Notes: generated by a model not told the origin, from the letters alone. Counted from the stretch's first letter, positions 1 through 27,795 are shown. The stretch is 64,000 nt of DNA from Eudorina sp. 2006-703-Eu-15 (GCA_003117195.1 BDSI01000032.1:62001-126000); one strand, 5' to 3'. Numbers and translations: made by a program.

Positions 1-281
1 GCACTACCGAACCAGCCTGCTCCATCCATTCTCGGGGACAGCTGTGCAGGAGACATGCAGCTGTATGTGAAGGACCCCTAACAACTGCTCCTCTCATGTC
101 CATCGATGTCCACGTACATCTTCATCTTGTCTTGACAGGAAGCTACACATTCACTGTACGGCATTCGATGTACGGCTCATGAGGGGGTTTGAGCCTGAGA
201 TTGGTGGGCGCGGTAGGTTCCTTGGACATTGGACAGGTGACACCGTCAGTGGCCTCCTCCGTACGACAGTCCCCGGGTTCG

Positions 282-354
282 GCTCGGTTAGCTCAGTCGG
301 TAGAGCGTACGGCTGTTAACCGTAAGGTCGACGGTTCGAACCCGTCATCGAGCG
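282..354 (+). tRNA. tRNA-Asn (anticodon GTT), unit 1
   Basis: A 73-nt cloverleaf can be folded: acceptor GCTCGGT pairs with ATCGAGC (one G-U), D-stem GCTC/GAGC, anticodon stem TACGG/CCGTA with loop CTGTTAA, T-arm GACGG-TTCGAAC-CCGTC, discriminator G. The anticodon GTT lies at 315-317. There is no intron and CCA is not encoded. Internal A and B boxes look intact. All 15 copies of this gene in the array appear identical. Confidence 0.96.
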
Positions 355-399
355 TGTTGGAGGCCAAGGCACGGCTGCGTGTGCGTGTGTGTGAGGGTC

Positions 400-500
400 G
401 GGGTCGTAGCTCAGATGGTAGAGCGCCGCTTAGCAGTGTGTGTCCCTCGATGGCACATGTGACTTGCGGGAGGCAGGGGGATCGATACCCTCCGACTCCA
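400..500 (+). tRNA. tRNA-Ala (anticodon AGC) with intron, unit 1; one base short
   Basis: Same gene as in the other units, but the 5' strand of the anticodon stem reads CCGC instead of CCCGC, so it is 101 nt instead of 102. This would unpair one position. It could be a real pseudogenising deletion or a homopolymer sequencing error. Confidence 0.8.
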
Positions 501-527
501 AGGGCCATGCAGGCAGGGTCGGGGCTG

Positions 528-531
528 TTTT
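528..531 (+). terminator. First T-run after the tRNA pair (weak Pol III terminator)
   Basis: TTTT occurs 27 nt after the end of tRNA-Ala in unit 1 and at the same place in every full unit. No T4 run is present between tRNA-Asn and tRNA-Ala. A run of four T is only a weak RNA polymerase III stop in many organisms, so the assignment is tentative. Confidence 0.4.
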
Positions 532-874
532 ATCAGGCCGGGATGGTAGTAGCCACTGGCTGGCATCCACCTGCCATGCACCGCTGTTGCCTGCACTACC
601 GAACCAGCCTGCTCCATCCATTCTCGGGGGACAGCTGTGCAGGAGACATGCAGCTGTATGTGAAGGACCCCTAACAACTGCTCCTCTCATGTCCATCGAT
701 GTCCACGTACATCTTCATCTTGTCTTGACAGGAAGCTACACATTCACTGTACGGCATTCGATGTACGGCTCATGAGGGGGTTTGAGCCTGAGATTGGTGG
801 GCGCGGTAGGTTCCTTGGACATTGGACAGGTGACACCGTCAGTGGCCTCCTCCGTACGACAGTCCCCGGGTTCG

Positions 875-947
875 GCTCGGTTAGCTCAGTCGGTAGAGCG
901 TACGGCTGTTAACCGTAAGGTCGACGGTTCGAACCCGTCATCGAGCG
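875..947 (+). tRNA. tRNA-Asn (GTT), unit 2
   Basis: Second copy, identical by eye to the unit 1 gene. Confidence 0.96.
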
Positions 948-993
948 TGTTGGAGGCCAAGGCACGGCTGCGTGTGCGTGTGTGTGAGGGTCG

Positions 994-1095
994 GGGGTCG
1001 TAGCTCAGATGGTAGAGCGCCCGCTTAGCAGTGTGTGTCCCTCGATGGCACATGTGACTTGCGGGAGGCAGGGGGATCGATACCCTCCGACTCCA
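994..1095 (+). tRNA. tRNA-Ala (AGC) with 29-nt intron, unit 2 (intact reference copy)
   Basis: Acceptor GGGGTCG/CGACTCC with discriminator A, D-stem GCTC/GAGC, anticodon stem CCCGC/GCGGG, loop TTAGCA+T, variable loop AGGCA, T-arm GGGGG-ATCGATA-CCCTC (one G-U). The intron is 1,031-1,059, directly 3' of position 37, the canonical eukaryotic site, and starts GTGTGTGTCC. The mature tRNA would be 73 nt. Introns in nuclear tRNA genes are common in Chlamydomonas. Copies in units 6-14 match this one. Confidence 0.94.
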
Positions 1096-1467
1096 AGGGC
1101 CATGCAGGCAGGGTCGGGGCTGTTTTATCAGGCCGGGATGGTAGTAGCCACTGGCTGGCATCCACCTGCCATGCACCGCTGTTGCCTGCACTACCGAACC
1201 AGCCTGCTCCATCCATTCTCGGGGACAGCTGTGCAGGAGACATGCAGCTGTATGTGAAGGACCCTAACAACTGCTCCTCTCATGTCCATCGATGTCCACG
1301 TACATCTTCATCTTGTCTTGACAGGAAGCTACACATTCACTGTACGGCATTCGATGTACGGCTCATGAGGGGGTTTGAGCCTGAGATTGGTGGGCGCGGT
1401 AGGTTCCTTGGACATTGGACAGGTGACACCGTCAGTGGCCTCCTCCGTACGACAGTCCCCGGGTTCG

Positions 1468-1540
1468 GCTCGGTTAGCTCAGTCGGTAGAGCGTACGGCT
1501 GTTAACCGTAAGGTCGACGGTTCGAACCCGTCATCGAGCG
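1468..1540 (+). tRNA. tRNA-Asn (GTT), unit 3
   Basis: Third copy, identical by eye. Confidence 0.96.
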
Positions 1541-1586
1541 TGTTGGAGGCCAAGGCACGGCTGCGTGTGCGTGTGTGTGAGGGTCG

Positions 1587-1687
1587 GGGGTCGTAGCTCA
1601 GATGGTAGAGCGCCCGCTTAGCAGTGTGTGTCCCTCGATGGCACATGTGACTTGCGGGAGGCAGGGGATCGATACCCTCCGACTCCA
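1587..1687 (+). tRNA. tRNA-Ala (AGC) with intron, unit 3; one G short in the T-arm
   Basis: The G-run before ATCGATA has four G instead of five, so the 5' strand of the T-stem is one base short (101 nt in all). Confidence 0.8.
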
Positions 1688-2060
1688 AGGGCCATGCAGG
1701 CAGGGTCGGGGCTGTTTTATCAGGCCGGGATGGTAGTAGCCACTGGCTGGCATCCACCTGCCATGCACCGCTGTTGCCTGCACTACCGAACCAGCCTGCT
1801 CCATCCATTCTCGGGGACAGCTGTGCAGGAGACATGCAGCTGTATGTGAAGGACCCCTAACAACTGCTCCTCTCATGTCCATCGATGTCCACGTACATCT
1901 TCATCTTGTCTTGACAGGAAGCTACACATTCACTGTACGGCATTCGATGTACGGCTCATGAGGGGGTTTGAGCCTGAGATTGGTGGGCGCGGTAGGTTCC
2001 TTGGACATTGGACAGGTGACACCGTCAGTGGCCTCCTCCGTACGACAGTCCCCGGGTTCG

Positions 2061-2133
2061 GCTCGGTTAGCTCAGTCGGTAGAGCGTACGGCTGTTAACC
2101 GTAAGGTCGACGGTTCGAACCCGTCATCGAGCG
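2061..2133 (+). tRNA. tRNA-Asn (GTT), unit 4
   Basis: Fourth copy, identical by eye. Confidence 0.96.
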
Positions 2134-2179
2134 TGTTGGAGGCCAAGGCACGGCTGCGTGTGCGTGTGTGTGAGGGTCG

Positions 2180-2280
2180 GGGGTCGTAGCTCAGATGGTA
2201 GAGCGCCCGCTTAGCAGTGTGTGTCCCTCGATGGCACATGTGACTTGCGGAGGCAGGGGGATCGATACCCTCCGACTCCA
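2180..2280 (+). tRNA. tRNA-Ala (AGC) with intron, unit 4; one G short in the anticodon stem
   Basis: The 3' strand of the anticodon stem reads GCGG-A instead of GCGGG-A (101 nt). Confidence 0.8.
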
Positions 2281-2652
2281 AGGGCCATGCAGGCAGGGTC
2301 GGGGCTGTTTTATCAGGCCGGGATGGTAGTAGCCACTGGCTGGCATCCACCTGCCATGCACCGCTGTTGCCTGCACTACCGAACCAGCCTGCTCCATCCA
2401 TTCTCGGGGACAGCTGTGCAGGAGACATGCAGCTGTATGTGAAGGACCCCTAACAACTGCTCCTCTCATGTCCATCGATGTCCACGTACATCTTCATCTT
2501 GTCTTGACAGGAAGCTACACATTCACTGTACGGCATTCGATGTACGGCTCATGAGGGGGTTTGAGCCTGAGATTGGTGGGCGCGGTAGGTTCCTTGGACA
2601 TTGGACAGGTGACACCGTCAGTGGCCTCCTCCGTACGACAGTCCCGGGTTCG

Positions 2653-2725
2653 GCTCGGTTAGCTCAGTCGGTAGAGCGTACGGCTGTTAACCGTAAGGTC
2701 GACGGTTCGAACCCGTCATCGAGCG
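2653..2725 (+). tRNA. tRNA-Asn (GTT), unit 5
   Basis: Fifth copy, identical by eye. The spacer directly upstream has one C fewer than in most units. Confidence 0.96.
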
Positions 2726-2771
2726 TGTTGGAGGCCAAGGCACGGCTGCGTGTGCGTGTGTGTGAGGGTCG

Positions 2772-2872
2772 GGGGTCGTAGCTCAGATGGTAGAGCGCCC
2801 GCTTAGCAGTGTGTGTCCCTCGATGGCACATGTGACTTGCGGGAGGCAGGGGATCGATACCCTCCGACTCCA
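2772..2872 (+). tRNA. tRNA-Ala (AGC) with intron, unit 5; one G short in the T-arm
   Basis: Same single-G difference as in unit 3. Confidence 0.8.
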
Positions 2873-3245
2873 AGGGCCATGCAGGCAGGGTCGGGGCTGT
2901 TTTATCAGGCCGGGATGGTAGTAGCCACTGGCTGGCATCCACCTGCCATGCACCGCTGTTGCCTGCACTACCGAACCAGCCTGCTCCATCCATTCTCGGG
3001 GACAGCTGTGCAGGAGACATGCAGCTGTATGTGAAGGACCCCTAACAACTGCTCCTCTCATGTCCATCGATGTCCACGTACATCTTCATCTTGTCTTGAC
3101 AGGAAGCTACACATTCACTGTACGGCATTCGATGTACGGCTCATGAGGGGGTTTGAGCCTGAGATTGGTGGGCGCGGTAGGTTCCTTGGACATTGGACAG
3201 GTGACACCGTCAGTGGCCTCCTCCGTACGACAGTCCCCGGGTTCG

Positions 3246-3318
3246 GCTCGGTTAGCTCAGTCGGTAGAGCGTACGGCTGTTAACCGTAAGGTCGACGGTT
3301 CGAACCCGTCATCGAGCG
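3246..3318 (+). tRNA. tRNA-Asn (GTT), unit 6
   Basis: Sixth copy, identical by eye. Confidence 0.96.
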
Positions 3319-3364
3319 TGTTGGAGGCCAAGGCACGGCTGCGTGTGCGTGTGTGTGAGGGTCG

Positions 3365-3466
3365 GGGGTCGTAGCTCAGATGGTAGAGCGCCCGCTTAGC
3401 AGTGTGTGTCCCTCGATGGCACATGTGACTTGCGGGAGGCAGGGGGATCGATACCCTCCGACTCCA
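3365..3466 (+). tRNA. tRNA-Ala (AGC) with intron, unit 6
   Basis: Full-length 102-nt copy matching unit 2. Confidence 0.94.
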
Positions 3467-3839
3467 AGGGCCATGCAGGCAGGGTCGGGGCTGTTTTATC
3501 AGGCCGGGATGGTAGTAGCCACTGGCTGGCATCCACCTGCCATGCACCGCTGTTGCCTGCACTACCGAACCAGCCTGCTCCATCCATTCTCGGGGGACAG
3601 CTGTGCAGGAGACATGCAGCTGTATGTGAAGGACCCCTAACAACTGCTCCTCTCATGTCCATCGATGTCCACGTACATCTTCATCTTGTCTTGACAGGAA
3701 GCTACACATTCACTGTACGGCATTCGATGTACGGCTCATGAGGGGGTTTGAGCCTGAGATTGGTGGGCGCGGTAGGTTCCTTGGACATTGGACAGGTGAC
3801 ACCGTCAGTGGCCTCCTCCGTACGACAGTCCCCGGTTCG

Positions 3840-3912
3840 GCTCGGTTAGCTCAGTCGGTAGAGCGTACGGCTGTTAACCGTAAGGTCGACGGTTCGAACC
3901 CGTCATCGAGCG
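3840..3912 (+). tRNA. tRNA-Asn (GTT), unit 7
   Basis: Seventh copy, identical by eye. One G is missing from the spacer just upstream. Confidence 0.96.
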
Positions 3913-3958
3913 TGTTGGAGGCCAAGGCACGGCTGCGTGTGCGTGTGTGTGAGGGTCG

Positions 3959-4060
3959 GGGGTCGTAGCTCAGATGGTAGAGCGCCCGCTTAGCAGTGTG
4001 TGTCCCTCGATGGCACATGTGACTTGCGGGAGGCAGGGGGATCGATACCCTCCGACTCCA
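3959..4060 (+). tRNA. tRNA-Ala (AGC) with intron, unit 7
   Basis: Full-length copy. Confidence 0.94.
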
Positions 4061-4433
4061 AGGGCCATGCAGGCAGGGTCGGGGCTGTTTTATCAGGCCG
4101 GGATGGTAGTAGCCACTGGCTGGCATCCACCTGCCATGCACCGCTGTTGCCTGCACTACCGAACCAGCCTGCTCCATCCATTCTCGGGGACAGCTGTGCA
4201 GGAGACATGCAGCTGTATGTGAAGGACCCCTAACAACTGCTCCTCTCATGTCCATCGATGTCCACGTACATCTTCATCTTGTCTTGACAGGAAGCTACAC
4301 ATTCACTGTACGGCATTCGATGTACGGCTCATGAGGGGGTTTGAGCCTGAGATTGGTGGGCGCGGTAGGTTCCTTGGACATTGGACAGGTGACACCGTCA
4401 GTGGCCTCCTCCGTACGACAGTCCCCGGGTTCG

Positions 4434-4506
4434 GCTCGGTTAGCTCAGTCGGTAGAGCGTACGGCTGTTAACCGTAAGGTCGACGGTTCGAACCCGTCAT
4501 CGAGCG
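4434..4506 (+). tRNA. tRNA-Asn (GTT), unit 8
   Basis: Eighth copy; first of the run of 595-bp units. Confidence 0.96.
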
Positions 4507-4552
4507 TGTTGGAGGCCAAGGCACGGCTGCGTGTGCGTGTGTGTGAGGGTCG

Positions 4553-4654
4553 GGGGTCGTAGCTCAGATGGTAGAGCGCCCGCTTAGCAGTGTGTGTCCC
4601 TCGATGGCACATGTGACTTGCGGGAGGCAGGGGGATCGATACCCTCCGACTCCA
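4553..4654 (+). tRNA. tRNA-Ala (AGC) with intron, unit 8
   Basis: Full-length copy. Confidence 0.94.
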
Positions 4655-5028
4655 AGGGCCATGCAGGCAGGGTCGGGGCTGTTTTATCAGGCCGGGATGG
4701 TAGTAGCCACTGGCTGGCATCCACCTGCCATGCACCGCTGTTGCCTGCACTACCGAACCAGCCTGCTCCATCCATTCTCGGGGGACAGCTGTGCAGGAGA
4801 CATGCAGCTGTATGTGAAGGACCCCTAACAACTGCTCCTCTCATGTCCATCGATGTCCACGTACATCTTCATCTTGTCTTGACAGGAAGCTACACATTCA
4901 CTGTACGGCATTCGATGTACGGCTCATGAGGGGGTTTGAGCCTGAGATTGGTGGGCGCGGTAGGTTCCTTGGACATTGGACAGGTGACACCGTCAGTGGC
5001 CTCCTCCGTACGACAGTCCCCGGGTTCG

Positions 5029-5101
5029 GCTCGGTTAGCTCAGTCGGTAGAGCGTACGGCTGTTAACCGTAAGGTCGACGGTTCGAACCCGTCATCGAGC
5101 G
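5029..5101 (+). tRNA. tRNA-Asn (GTT), unit 9
   Basis: Ninth copy. Confidence 0.96.
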
Positions 5102-5147
5102 TGTTGGAGGCCAAGGCACGGCTGCGTGTGCGTGTGTGTGAGGGTCG

Positions 5148-5249
5148 GGGGTCGTAGCTCAGATGGTAGAGCGCCCGCTTAGCAGTGTGTGTCCCTCGAT
5201 GGCACATGTGACTTGCGGGAGGCAGGGGGATCGATACCCTCCGACTCCA
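5148..5249 (+). tRNA. tRNA-Ala (AGC) with intron, unit 9
   Basis: Full-length copy. Confidence 0.94.
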
Positions 5250-5623
5250 AGGGCCATGCAGGCAGGGTCGGGGCTGTTTTATCAGGCCGGGATGGTAGTA
5301 GCCACTGGCTGGCATCCACCTGCCATGCACCGCTGTTGCCTGCACTACCGAACCAGCCTGCTCCATCCATTCTCGGGGGACAGCTGTGCAGGAGACATGC
5401 AGCTGTATGTGAAGGACCCCTAACAACTGCTCCTCTCATGTCCATCGATGTCCACGTACATCTTCATCTTGTCTTGACAGGAAGCTACACATTCACTGTA
5501 CGGCATTCGATGTACGGCTCATGAGGGGGTTTGAGCCTGAGATTGGTGGGCGCGGTAGGTTCCTTGGACATTGGACAGGTGACACCGTCAGTGGCCTCCT
5601 CCGTACGACAGTCCCCGGGTTCG

Positions 5624-5696
5624 GCTCGGTTAGCTCAGTCGGTAGAGCGTACGGCTGTTAACCGTAAGGTCGACGGTTCGAACCCGTCATCGAGCG
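5624..5696 (+). tRNA. tRNA-Asn (GTT), unit 10
   Basis: Tenth copy. Confidence 0.96.
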
Positions 5697-5742
5697 TGTT
5701 GGAGGCCAAGGCACGGCTGCGTGTGCGTGTGTGTGAGGGTCG

Positions 5743-5844
5743 GGGGTCGTAGCTCAGATGGTAGAGCGCCCGCTTAGCAGTGTGTGTCCCTCGATGGCAC
5801 ATGTGACTTGCGGGAGGCAGGGGGATCGATACCCTCCGACTCCA
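5743..5844 (+). tRNA. tRNA-Ala (AGC) with intron, unit 10
   Basis: Full-length copy. Confidence 0.94.
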
Positions 5845-6218
5845 AGGGCCATGCAGGCAGGGTCGGGGCTGTTTTATCAGGCCGGGATGGTAGTAGCCAC
5901 TGGCTGGCATCCACCTGCCATGCACCGCTGTTGCCTGCACTACCGAACCAGCCTGCTCCATCCATTCTCGGGGGACAGCTGTGCAGGAGACATGCAGCTG
6001 TATGTGAAGGACCCCTAACAACTGCTCCTCTCATGTCCATCGATGTCCACGTACATCTTCATCTTGTCTTGACAGGAAGCTACACATTCACTGTACGGCA
6101 TTCGATGTACGGCTCATGAGGGGGTTTGAGCCTGAGATTGGTGGGCGCGGTAGGTTCCTTGGACATTGGACAGGTGACACCGTCAGTGGCCTCCTCCGTA
6201 CGACAGTCCCCGGGTTCG

Positions 6219-6291
6219 GCTCGGTTAGCTCAGTCGGTAGAGCGTACGGCTGTTAACCGTAAGGTCGACGGTTCGAACCCGTCATCGAGCG
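6219..6291 (+). tRNA. tRNA-Asn (GTT), unit 11
   Basis: Eleventh copy. Confidence 0.96.
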
Positions 6292-6337
6292 TGTTGGAGG
6301 CCAAGGCACGGCTGCGTGTGCGTGTGTGTGAGGGTCG

Positions 6338-6439
6338 GGGGTCGTAGCTCAGATGGTAGAGCGCCCGCTTAGCAGTGTGTGTCCCTCGATGGCACATGTG
6401 ACTTGCGGGAGGCAGGGGGATCGATACCCTCCGACTCCA
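6338..6439 (+). tRNA. tRNA-Ala (AGC) with intron, unit 11
   Basis: Full-length copy. Confidence 0.94.
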
Positions 6440-6813
6440 AGGGCCATGCAGGCAGGGTCGGGGCTGTTTTATCAGGCCGGGATGGTAGTAGCCACTGGCT
6501 GGCATCCACCTGCCATGCACCGCTGTTGCCTGCACTACCGAACCAGCCTGCTCCATCCATTCTCGGGGGACAGCTGTGCAGGAGACATGCAGCTGTATGT
6601 GAAGGACCCCTAACAACTGCTCCTCTCATGTCCATCGATGTCCACGTACATCTTCATCTTGTCTTGACAGGAAGCTACACATTCACTGTACGGCATTCGA
6701 TGTACGGCTCATGAGGGGGTTTGAGCCTGAGATTGGTGGGCGCGGTAGGTTCCTTGGACATTGGACAGGTGACACCGTCAGTGGCCTCCTCCGTACGACA
6801 GTCCCCGGGTTCG

Positions 6814-6886
6814 GCTCGGTTAGCTCAGTCGGTAGAGCGTACGGCTGTTAACCGTAAGGTCGACGGTTCGAACCCGTCATCGAGCG
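6814..6886 (+). tRNA. tRNA-Asn (GTT), unit 12
   Basis: Twelfth copy. Confidence 0.96.
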
Positions 6887-6932
6887 TGTTGGAGGCCAAG
6901 GCACGGCTGCGTGTGCGTGTGTGTGAGGGTCG

Positions 6933-7034
6933 GGGGTCGTAGCTCAGATGGTAGAGCGCCCGCTTAGCAGTGTGTGTCCCTCGATGGCACATGTGACTTG
7001 CGGGAGGCAGGGGGATCGATACCCTCCGACTCCA
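6933..7034 (+). tRNA. tRNA-Ala (AGC) with intron, unit 12
   Basis: Full-length copy. Confidence 0.94.
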
Positions 7035-7408
7035 AGGGCCATGCAGGCAGGGTCGGGGCTGTTTTATCAGGCCGGGATGGTAGTAGCCACTGGCTGGCAT
7101 CCACCTGCCATGCACCGCTGTTGCCTGCACTACCGAACCAGCCTGCTCCATCCATTCTCGGGGGACAGCTGTGCAGGAGACATGCAGCTGTATGTGAAGG
7201 ACCCCTAACAACTGCTCCTCTCATGTCCATCGATGTCCACGTACATCTTCATCTTGTCTTGACAGGAAGCTACACATTCACTGTACGGCATTCGATGTAC
7301 GGCTCATGAGGGGGTTTGAGCCTGAGATTGGTGGGCGCGGTAGGTTCCTTGGACATTGGACAGGTGACACCGTCAGTGGCCTCCTCCGTACGACAGTCCC
7401 CGGGTTCG

Positions 7409-7481
7409 GCTCGGTTAGCTCAGTCGGTAGAGCGTACGGCTGTTAACCGTAAGGTCGACGGTTCGAACCCGTCATCGAGCG
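7409..7481 (+). tRNA. tRNA-Asn (GTT), unit 13
   Basis: Thirteenth copy. Confidence 0.96.
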
Positions 7482-7527
7482 TGTTGGAGGCCAAGGCACG
7501 GCTGCGTGTGCGTGTGTGTGAGGGTCG

Positions 7528-7629
7528 GGGGTCGTAGCTCAGATGGTAGAGCGCCCGCTTAGCAGTGTGTGTCCCTCGATGGCACATGTGACTTGCGGGA
7601 GGCAGGGGGATCGATACCCTCCGACTCCA
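7528..7629 (+). tRNA. tRNA-Ala (AGC) with intron, unit 13
   Basis: Full-length copy. Confidence 0.94.
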
Positions 7630-8003
7630 AGGGCCATGCAGGCAGGGTCGGGGCTGTTTTATCAGGCCGGGATGGTAGTAGCCACTGGCTGGCATCCACC
7701 TGCCATGCACCGCTGTTGCCTGCACTACCGAACCAGCCTGCTCCATCCATTCTCGGGGGACAGCTGTGCAGGAGACATGCAGCTGTATGTGAAGGACCCC
7801 TAACAACTGCTCCTCTCATGTCCATCGATGTCCACGTACATCTTCATCTTGTCTTGACAGGAAGCTACACATTCACTGTACGGCATTCGATGTACGGCTC
7901 ATGAGGGGGTTTGAGCCTGAGATTGGTGGGCGCGGTAGGTTCCTTGGACATTGGACAGGTGACACCGTCAGTGGCCTCCTCCGTACGACAGTCCCCGGGT
8001 TCG

Positions 8004-8076
8004 GCTCGGTTAGCTCAGTCGGTAGAGCGTACGGCTGTTAACCGTAAGGTCGACGGTTCGAACCCGTCATCGAGCG
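8004..8076 (+). tRNA. tRNA-Asn (GTT), unit 14
   Basis: Fourteenth copy. Confidence 0.96.
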
Positions 8077-8122
8077 TGTTGGAGGCCAAGGCACGGCTGC
8101 GTGTGCGTGTGTGTGAGGGTCG

Positions 8123-8224
8123 GGGGTCGTAGCTCAGATGGTAGAGCGCCCGCTTAGCAGTGTGTGTCCCTCGATGGCACATGTGACTTGCGGGAGGCAG
8201 GGGGATCGATACCCTCCGACTCCA
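8123..8224 (+). tRNA. tRNA-Ala (AGC) with intron, unit 14
   Basis: Last full-length alanine copy in the array. Confidence 0.94.
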
Positions 8225-8598
8225 AGGGCCATGCAGGCAGGGTCGGGGCTGTTTTATCAGGCCGGGATGGTAGTAGCCACTGGCTGGCATCCACCTGCCA
8301 TGCACCGCTGTTGCCTGCACTACCGAACCAGCCTGCTCCATCCATTCTCGGGGGACAGCTGTGCAGGAGACATGCAGCTGTATGTGAAGGACCCCTAACA
8401 ACTGCTCCTCTCATGTCCATCGATGTCCACGTACATCTTCATCTTGTCTTGACAGGAAGCTACACATTCACTGTACGGCATTCGATGTACGGCTCATGAG
8501 GGGGTTTGAGCCTGAGATTGGTGGGCGCGGTAGGTTCCTTGGACATTGGACAGGTGACACCGTCAGTGGCCTCCTCCGTACGACAGTCCCCGGGTTCG

Positions 8599-8671
8599 GC
8601 TCGGTTAGCTCAGTCGGTAGAGCGTACGGCTGTTAACCGTAAGGTCGACGGTTCGAACCCGTCATCGAGCG
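8599..8671 (+). tRNA. tRNA-Asn (GTT), unit 15
   Basis: Last asparagine copy, still intact by eye even though its unit is truncated further downstream. Confidence 0.95.
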
Positions 8672-8717
8672 TGTTGGAGGCCAAGGCACGGCTGCGTGTG
8701 CGTGTGTGTGAGGGTCG

Positions 8718-8809
8718 GGGGTCGTAGCTCAGATGGTAGAGCGCCCGCTTAGCAGTGTGTGTCCCTCGATGGCACATGTGACTTGCGGGAGGCAGGGGGA
8801 TCGATACCC
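8718..8809 (+). pseudogene. tRNA-Ala fragment lacking the 3' acceptor strand, unit 15
   Basis: Sequence matches tRNA-Ala through the T-loop (ATCGATACCC), then jumps to the distal spacer (CTAACGACTTC) instead of continuing to CGACTCCA. The 3' half of the acceptor stem is absent, so no functional tRNA can form. The jump removes about 176 bp relative to a full unit. CCCC occurs at both joined ends, which suggests a microhomology deletion. Confidence 0.9.
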
Positions 8810-8892
8810 CCTAACGACTTCTCCCCTCATGTCCATGTCCATCTTCATCTTGTCTTGACAGGGACCTACACATTCACTGTACGGCATTCGAT

Positions 8893-8911
8893 GTGGACCC
8901 CGCGGGTCAGC
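8893..8911 (+). repeat. Copy of the GTGGACCCCGCGGGTCA motif at the right edge of the tRNA array
   Basis: The array spacer ends in GATGT, and instead of the usual ACGGCTC the sequence continues GTGGACCCCGCGGGTCA. The same motif begins the inverted-repeat element at 63,795 and occurs reverse-complemented at 54,514. It is probably the end of a transposable element that abuts or cut the array. Confidence 0.6.
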
Positions 8912-10042
8912 CGAAGCTCACCACACAATGCATAAACGAACCTGCACCACCATGCATGGCACACCAGACAGGCTCTACAAGTGCACGGAAACACTCCCTG
9001 TGCCCACACTTTCACGGAACCACCCTGTTCCTGATAACCAATCTCAGCCAGGGATAAAACCCGCTCAGGGTACTCAGGGGGAGTTAGTCACCAGGATGTT
9101 CCTTTTAGTGAACCACCACCCCAACCAAGGTGGGCTCATGCCTCCAGCGGTGGCCTGTAGTCTTGGATAGCCAGGGAGGCTAGCTTGGCATACATTCGAT
9201 CGGCAGGACTGGCCCAGCATGCTAGCCCTACCAACCTGGTCGCAGCCGCTTTGGTCGGACTGGTGTGCCAGTATACACATGTCACCACACGGTACAAATT
9301 AAGGATACTTTCCGCCGCTAGGTTGTTTTTGTACTTTGCTCGTGCAGCGGCGGCTGGGAGTGGTGAGCAAGCAAGATTGACTTACAGGAGTGCTGGTACA
9401 TACATATAGCTGTGGAGCTGCCCGATGACCATCAAGTTCCAGAGAGCGTTTGAATTATTGTGAATACTGACACTAGTGTGTAGGCCTATCTAGATTGGAA
9501 GGTAAGGAGCGCCTGACTCAGGCAGGTTCCATAAACTAACGGGCTGTGTCCCACAGCTAGCGATAGGTTGATTGGTGTTGACTGACGATATGGGGCATCC
9601 ATTGACGTTGAGGGGCTGGTACAGTGGACGAGGTAGGCGTCAGCATGTAGGAGACTGATTAAACAGACATCTCTCCTCTATCTCCTCAGGGTGTGTCCCC
9701 TTGCTTTACTAATAACACATGCCAGGCTTGAAGGATTCCGGCGCCTAATAACCAACTAATAAACATAAACACAGTCCTGCATGACATTCACCAACATCAA
9801 TACCGCCGGCACTACCAGCACGCAGGTAAAAATTGCCTGCCACGATTATAACTACTAACAATACCTAACCTAATACGATTATAACTACTAACAATACCTA
9901 GTATCCAAATAATCCATCCACAAGTAAGGCTTTCTGCAGACCAATACAGACCCAAGCAAAGGCTTATATATCCCACGAATTACACGAATGCCAGCAGGGC
10001 ACTGGGCTTGCAACCAAGCAACACGTTGTTGGTTCGCTAACA
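8912..10042. other. Intergenic DNA between the tRNA array and the 3' end of the hydrolase gene
   Basis: No coding region supported. It holds a short direct duplication (25 bp at 9,842-9,866 and 9,875-9,899) and AT-rich DNA. The 3' untranslated region of the minus-strand hydrolase gene probably occupies the right end. Confidence 0.6.
9980..9984 (-). promoter_or_regulatory. Candidate TGTAA polyadenylation signal of the FSH1 hydrolase gene
   Basis: TGTAA on the minus strand, about 60 nt past the stop codon. TGTAA is the usual green-algal (Chlamydomonas, Volvox) polyadenylation motif. The motif is short and could occur by chance. Confidence 0.45.

Positions 10043-27795
<17,753 letters not shown>

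Larger units (their letters stand above)
1..8892 (+). repeat. Tandem array of 592-595 bp units, each with tRNA-Asn and tRNA-Ala
   Basis: Fifteen consecutive copies of one unit are visible, preceded by a partial unit at 1-188. Unit spacing (start of tRNA-Asn to the next) is 593, 593, 593, 592, 593, 594, 594, then 595 seven times. Each unit holds tRNA-Asn(GTT), a 45-nt spacer, tRNA-Ala(AGC) with an intron, and about 375 bp of non-coding spacer. Units 8-14 appear identical; earlier units differ by single-base changes in homopolymer runs. Many short reading frames repeat across the array, but they are the same frames opened in every unit and have no protein signature. The right edge is at about 8,892, where the unit sequence stops in the middle of its spacer. 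The left edge is outside the window. Confidence 0.97.

Noticed and set aside
189..8727. Repeated open frames of 70-160 codons in the tRNA array, both strands
   Set aside because: They overlap the tRNA genes, repeat once per unit, shift with every one-base indel and have no protein signature.
1..8892. CRISPR array
   Set aside because: The repeats are 595 bp with no short unique spacers, and the sequence is eukaryotic.
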